NCBI GenBank assembly: GCA_030691925.1
Contig: JAUYDG010000009.1
Coordinates: 1 to 7,164 of the forward strand
Direction: 5' to 3'
Source of the DNA: Nanobdellota archaeon
GTDB lineage: Archaea; Nanobdellota; Nanobdellia; SCGC-AAA011-G17; VGLX01
Length of the DNA stretch: 7,164 bases
A program made the translations under genes and the position numbers. Below the pieces are notes generated by a model. It was given only the letters and a program-made list of their open reading frames with translations, searched no databases and was not told the origin of the DNA. Shown here in pieces: positions 4,763 to 7,164 of the stretch (its first letter is position 1; each line of letters begins with the position of its first letter).

Positions 4763-6427
4763 TTACTTCGGACTGTACATCCCTTTAAGTGTGCCTTCTG
4801 ATGTGTGTTTGTAAGCTTGTGTTACAATGTTGTTATAATCTTTTAAGGCCATAAAAGCTATTGATAGATTTACTGGCAATAAAGCCAAGCTTTCAGCAAG
4901 GCCTAGAGGGCCGAATACCATATTGGCCGCTATCCCGACTGAGGCGTATGTAGTGAAAAGTGCAGGTATCAAGTGTTCTGCTAAAGTGCCTTGCCATCTG
5001 CCATAAGCTTTTACAAGATTGCCTTTCACTTTTTCCGAATATATCGGCTGTTCATATCTGGTATCATTGTTGTTGTCCGAGATGACAAACTCTTGGGGTT
5101 TTAGTTTTTTTAATTTTAAACTATTGTTTCTGCCAAGATGTTTTACCTCTAAATCGGCTGTCCAGTCAACAAATTCTTTTACTTCGTACTTGCCTTTTTT
5201 TTCTTCTACTCGGTAAAGCTGGTTCAATGGTATGTCTTTCTCCAGGTTTGTTAGTAATACGTATTTTTCTTTGGTATTCTTCTCGTAGAATAGCGTTGCA
5301 AGGTCTCCCTTCTTTTTCAGATCATACTTCTTTTCGCCATTAAGCCTTTTCTTGACTAATGGTATCAGGTCGCATGATTTTGCAAGAGTTTCTAGATTGA
5401 TATTTTCAGGATTGTCTTTGGTCGTGTGCACGTCTGTTAGTATGTTCTTGACGTTTGTGAATATAGCTGCTGATGGCAAACCTCTCTCATGGAACGCTAC
5501 GTGGTCTGAGGAGCCTATAGTATACTCTGTAAATTTGCCTTCGAGCTCGTAAATGCAGTCTTTGATTGTCCTGTTAAGCTTTTTGTCTGACTTTCTAGGG
5601 AATATCCATCTTAACGGCTCTATGCCTATGCAGCTTTTTGGCACTACATATTCTTTTCCTGCGACCATGTCTACTGTGATTGCAGAATCTATGTAACTTA
5701 ATATTTTCTTGTCCAGAGTGTCAGCATAGTGCTTTGATCCTATTACTCCCAAGCGGAACCTGTCCAGAGGCTTGAACTTTGTGAAAACGAACGGGATGGC
5801 CAATAGCAGCAAGCCTTCGAAAGAGGAGTGGTAGATTGAGTTTGCGATGCTTTTCAAGGGCATGGAGTTTAGTAGCCCACTAGCTGCTATGAATGATGCA
5901 GAGGTTAACGATATGAGCCCTGTTCCGCTAAGTAAACTGTACCATATCGATCTGCTGCCCATACCTTCTTCTAGTCCGCTGAACAGGTAAACTTGTGTGT
6001 TTTTAGGTTTTTTAGAGTAAGAGTTTTTTATGTCTTCCATCAGGACTGCGCAGCCTGAGCCGTTATCATTAGCGCCGTATTGCAGTTTCTCTTTTTTTGG
6101 CTTGTGTTTGAACAGCCTAAGAAATGATTCAAATCCTTGTGTGGTATCATTGTGGGATATCCAGATATTGGTCTTGTTAGTCTCTCCAGGAATGGTTACT
6201 ACTATGTTTTTTGCAGTGACACCTTTGATTTTTTGCCATTTTTTTGGGATTGTTTGTATATAGTAGGAAGGCGATTTTTCCTCGGCTTCATTTTTTTGCT
6301 TTAATCCTTGAGTTTCTAGAAATCTTACTATATAATCCAGCCTGTTTTCGTAAGCCTTAGAGTTTGAAAGGTTTGTTATGTGCTCAAATACTTTCTCAGG
6401 GCTTATTTTTTCCTCTAGCGAAGCCAT
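4763..6427 (-). CDS. membrane-anchored M28 family zinc peptidase
   Basis: This 554-residue protein carries the full M28 (aminopeptidase S/Y-like) metal set in order: His92 in SHND, Asp121 in GANDNGSG, Glu153-Glu154 in GLEEGMGS, Asp253 in VDMVAG, and His334 in DVHTTKDNPENI, with SSDHVAFHERGLPSA at 307-321. Two zinc ions and hydrolysis of peptides from the N-terminus are the family expectation. Two hydrophobic segments (about 165-189 and 200-216) interrupt the catalytic domain between Glu154 and Asp253, and a second hydrophobic pair lies near the C-terminus (about 485-529). There is no N-terminal signal peptide, so the catalytic face is probably cytoplasmic. Residues 365-455 are an unassigned soluble domain. 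A TATA box lies about 29 bases before ATG 6427. The substrate is unknown. Confidence 0.9.
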   Translation of the reverse strand: MASLEEKISPEKVFEHITNLSNSKAYENRLDYIVRFLETQGLKQKNEAEEKSPSYYIQTIPKKWQKIKGVTAKNIVVTIPGETNKTNIWISHNDTTQGFESFLRLFKHKPKKEKLQYGANDNGSGCAVLMEDIKNSYSKKPKNTQVYLFSGLEEGMGSRSIWYSLLSGTGLISLTSASFIAASGLLNSMPLKSIANSIYHSSFEGLLLLAIPFVFTKFKPLDRFRLGVIGSKHYADTLDKKILSYIDSAITVDMVAGKEYVVPKSCIGIEPLRWIFPRKSDKKLNRTIKDCIYELEGKFTEYTIGSSDHVAFHERGLPSAAIFTNVKNILTDVHTTKDNPENINLETLAKSCDLIPLVKKRLNGEKKYDLKKKGDLATLFYEKNTKEKYVLLTNLEKDIPLNQLYRVEEKKGKYEVKEFVDWTADLEVKHLGRNNSLKLKKLKPQEFVISDNNNDTRYEQPIYSEKVKGNLVKAYGRWQGTLAEHLIPALFTTYASVGIAANMVFGPLGLAESLALLPVNLSIAFMALKDYNNIVTQAYKHTSEGTLKGMYSPK

Positions 6428-6452
6428 ATATGTTTAGGGGATTTTGTTATAG

Positions 6453-6460
6453 TATATAAT
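6453..6460 (-). promoter_or_regulatory. TATA box of the M28 peptidase gene
   Basis: Read on the - strand this is ATTATATA, centred about 29 bases before the ATG at 6427, with an AGAAAAG BRE-like stretch just ahead. The leader would be two or three bases at most, and no Shine-Dalgarno is present. Confidence 0.65.
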
Positions 6461-6483
6461 CTTTTCTTTTTTACCACTGAACA

Positions 6484-6500
6484 CTAATAAAAAATATTAG
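6484..6500. repeat. perfect 6-bp inverted repeat upstream of the M28 promoter
   Basis: CTAATA, five A, TATTAG. It is a perfect AT-rich dyad about 25 bases beyond the M28 TATA box, on the upstream side. The position would suit a regulator site, but it could also be an incidental AT-rich palindrome. Confidence 0.35.
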
Positions 6501-6501
6501 A

Positions 6502-6514
6502 ACGCCCCAGGCGT
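6502..6514. repeat. GC-rich 5-bp hairpin with CCA/TGG loop
   Basis: ACGCC (6502-6506), loop CCA, GGCGT (6510-6514). It stands out as GC-rich inside an AT-rich spacer. It lies two bases from the neighbouring CTAATA dyad. Confidence 0.35.
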
Positions 6515-6526
6515 GAACGAATTCTC

Positions 6527-6568
6527 AAGGACTAAGCAAACGATTGTTTCAACACTTTAAAAGTCCTT
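6527..6568. repeat. 7-bp inverted repeat with an inner hairpin after the 190-residue gene
   Basis: AAGGACT (6527-6533) pairs with AGTCCTT (6562-6568), with an inner AAAC-GATT-GTTT hairpin (6538-6549). It begins ten bases past the stop of the right-hand gene and could be its 3' end structure. No long T run follows on the - strand, so a classic terminator is not clear. Confidence 0.35.
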
Positions 6569-6577
6569 TAGTTGTTT

Positions 6578-7150
6578 TTATTTAATAAACTCAATGTCAG
6601 TAAATATTCTCTCCTTAATTCCAGATTTCTTTAGAAATTGAGTTTTAACAACCATCTTCTTAAGGTTGTCATTCTCTAAATAGATTTCTGCACATTGGAT
6701 AATGTCTGACATCGCACCATCAGTTTCTTCATTTAAATTACTTAACTCTTTTGCTGATTCATCCCATAATACCATACAGTAAACACCTGGAGAAGTTTCT
6801 TTGATATCTTTTGAATTTTTTATAACATAACGAGGGTCTCGTCTAAAATAATTTGTCAATAATCCATACTTTTCTAAACCTTTTATTTCTGCACTGGTAA
6901 AATTTTTTGTTTTACCTGTAAGTGCATTTTTTTCTTCGTATGATGTGACTATATACCCTTCAGAGAAATGCATTTCCAAGGAAGATTTTTCTGATAAACC
7001 TGGGTGCTCATTTAGTATAACAAACTTTCCGGGAGCGTATTCAAATTCAACTTTTACATTTGGATGTATTTTTGGGTCTTCAACTCCAAAAAACGTTTCT
7101 TTTTTCAGTTTTTCCAGAACATCAGTCAAGTCTTCTTTTATTTTATCCAT
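6578..7150 (-). CDS. unrecognised 190-residue soluble protein
   Basis: I do not recognise this protein. It begins with a charged helix (MDKIKEDLTDVLEKLKKE, 1-18), followed by an apparently beta-rich part (HPNVKVEFEYAPGKFVILN and HFSEGYIVTSYEE) and a helical-plus-beta C-terminal half with PGVYCMVLWDES and KMVVKTQFLKK. It has two Cys, no signal peptide and no membrane segment, so it is probably cytoplasmic. ATG 7150 is chosen over an in-frame GTG at 7159 because AAGAGGTG (7157-7164) sits six bases before it as a strong ribosome site, which overlaps that GTG. The coding sequence is visibly more AT-rich than dnaG, which may point to separate ancestry. Its promoter lies outside the window. Confidence 0.75.
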   Translation of the reverse strand: MDKIKEDLTDVLEKLKKETFFGVEDPKIHPNVKVEFEYAPGKFVILNEHPGLSEKSSLEMHFSEGYIVTSYEEKNALTGKTKNFTSAEIKGLEKYGLLTNYFRRDPRYVIKNSKDIKETSPGVYCMVLWDESAKELSNLNEETDGAMSDIIQCAEIYLENDNLKKMVVKTQFLKKSGIKERIFTDIEFIK

Positions 7151-7156
7151 TAACAA

Positions 7157-7164
7157 CACCTCTT
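7157..7164 (-). promoter_or_regulatory. Shine-Dalgarno site of the 190-residue gene
   Basis: Read on the - strand this is AAGAGGTG, six bases before ATG 7150. It fixes the start and excludes the in-frame GTG that is part of the site itself. Confidence 0.65.

Noticed and set aside
7151..7159. GTG start three codons upstream for the right-hand gene
   Set aside because: That GTG is part of the AAGAGGTG ribosome-binding site serving ATG 7150.
1..7164. CRISPR array, insertion sequence or defence island
   Set aside because: No regularly spaced repeats, transposase, nuclease or terminal inverted repeat set was found; the genes are mostly housekeeping and membrane functions.

Overview
The window looks archaeal. 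It encodes an archaeal-type DnaG with its characteristic N-terminus and TOPRIM motifs, and a ubiquitin-like small modifier ending in Gly-Gly. Several genes have an archaeal TATA box about 26-29 bases before a start codon with little or no leader. Arg is mostly AGA/AGG, and T-rich tracts end transcription units. A zinc-type (bacterial-type) adenylate kinase beside many very small genes fits a DPANN-like or small euryarchaeal genome, but the sequence alone does not fix the lineage.

Layout. The left part (43-4041) reads on the + strand: a five-helix MscS-like membrane protein (43-720), a very acidic 43-residue protein (817-948), a basic 58-residue protein (1001-1177), a sodium/calcium exchanger family protein (1189-2250), a roughly 300-base interval with a strong promoter and a foldable RNA and/or small ORF (2251-2551), DnaG (2552-3829), and a ThiS/MoaD/SAMP-like protein (3850-4041). 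The right part (4010-7150) reads on the - strand: an adenylate kinase family protein whose 3' end overlaps the modifier gene by 32 bases, a membrane-anchored M28 zinc peptidase (4763-6427), and an unrecognised AT-rich 190-residue gene (6578-7150).

How the genes fit together. They do not form one pathway. The window is mostly housekeeping and membrane functions: RNA/DNA handling (DnaG), nucleotide balance (adenylate kinase), protein modification or sulfur transfer (ubiquitin-like protein), ion transport and osmotic functions (exchanger, MscS-like protein), and proteolysis (M28). Most genes have their own promoter; the 58-residue gene and the exchanger are probably co-transcribed.

The least explained parts are the interval between the exchanger and dnaG, the acidic/basic microprotein pair, the substituted nucleotide-monophosphate site of the kinase, the membrane hairpin inside the M28 catalytic domain, and the unrecognised right-hand gene with its hairpin-rich flank. 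I did not see a CRISPR array, insertion sequence, tRNA, rRNA or an obvious defence system.
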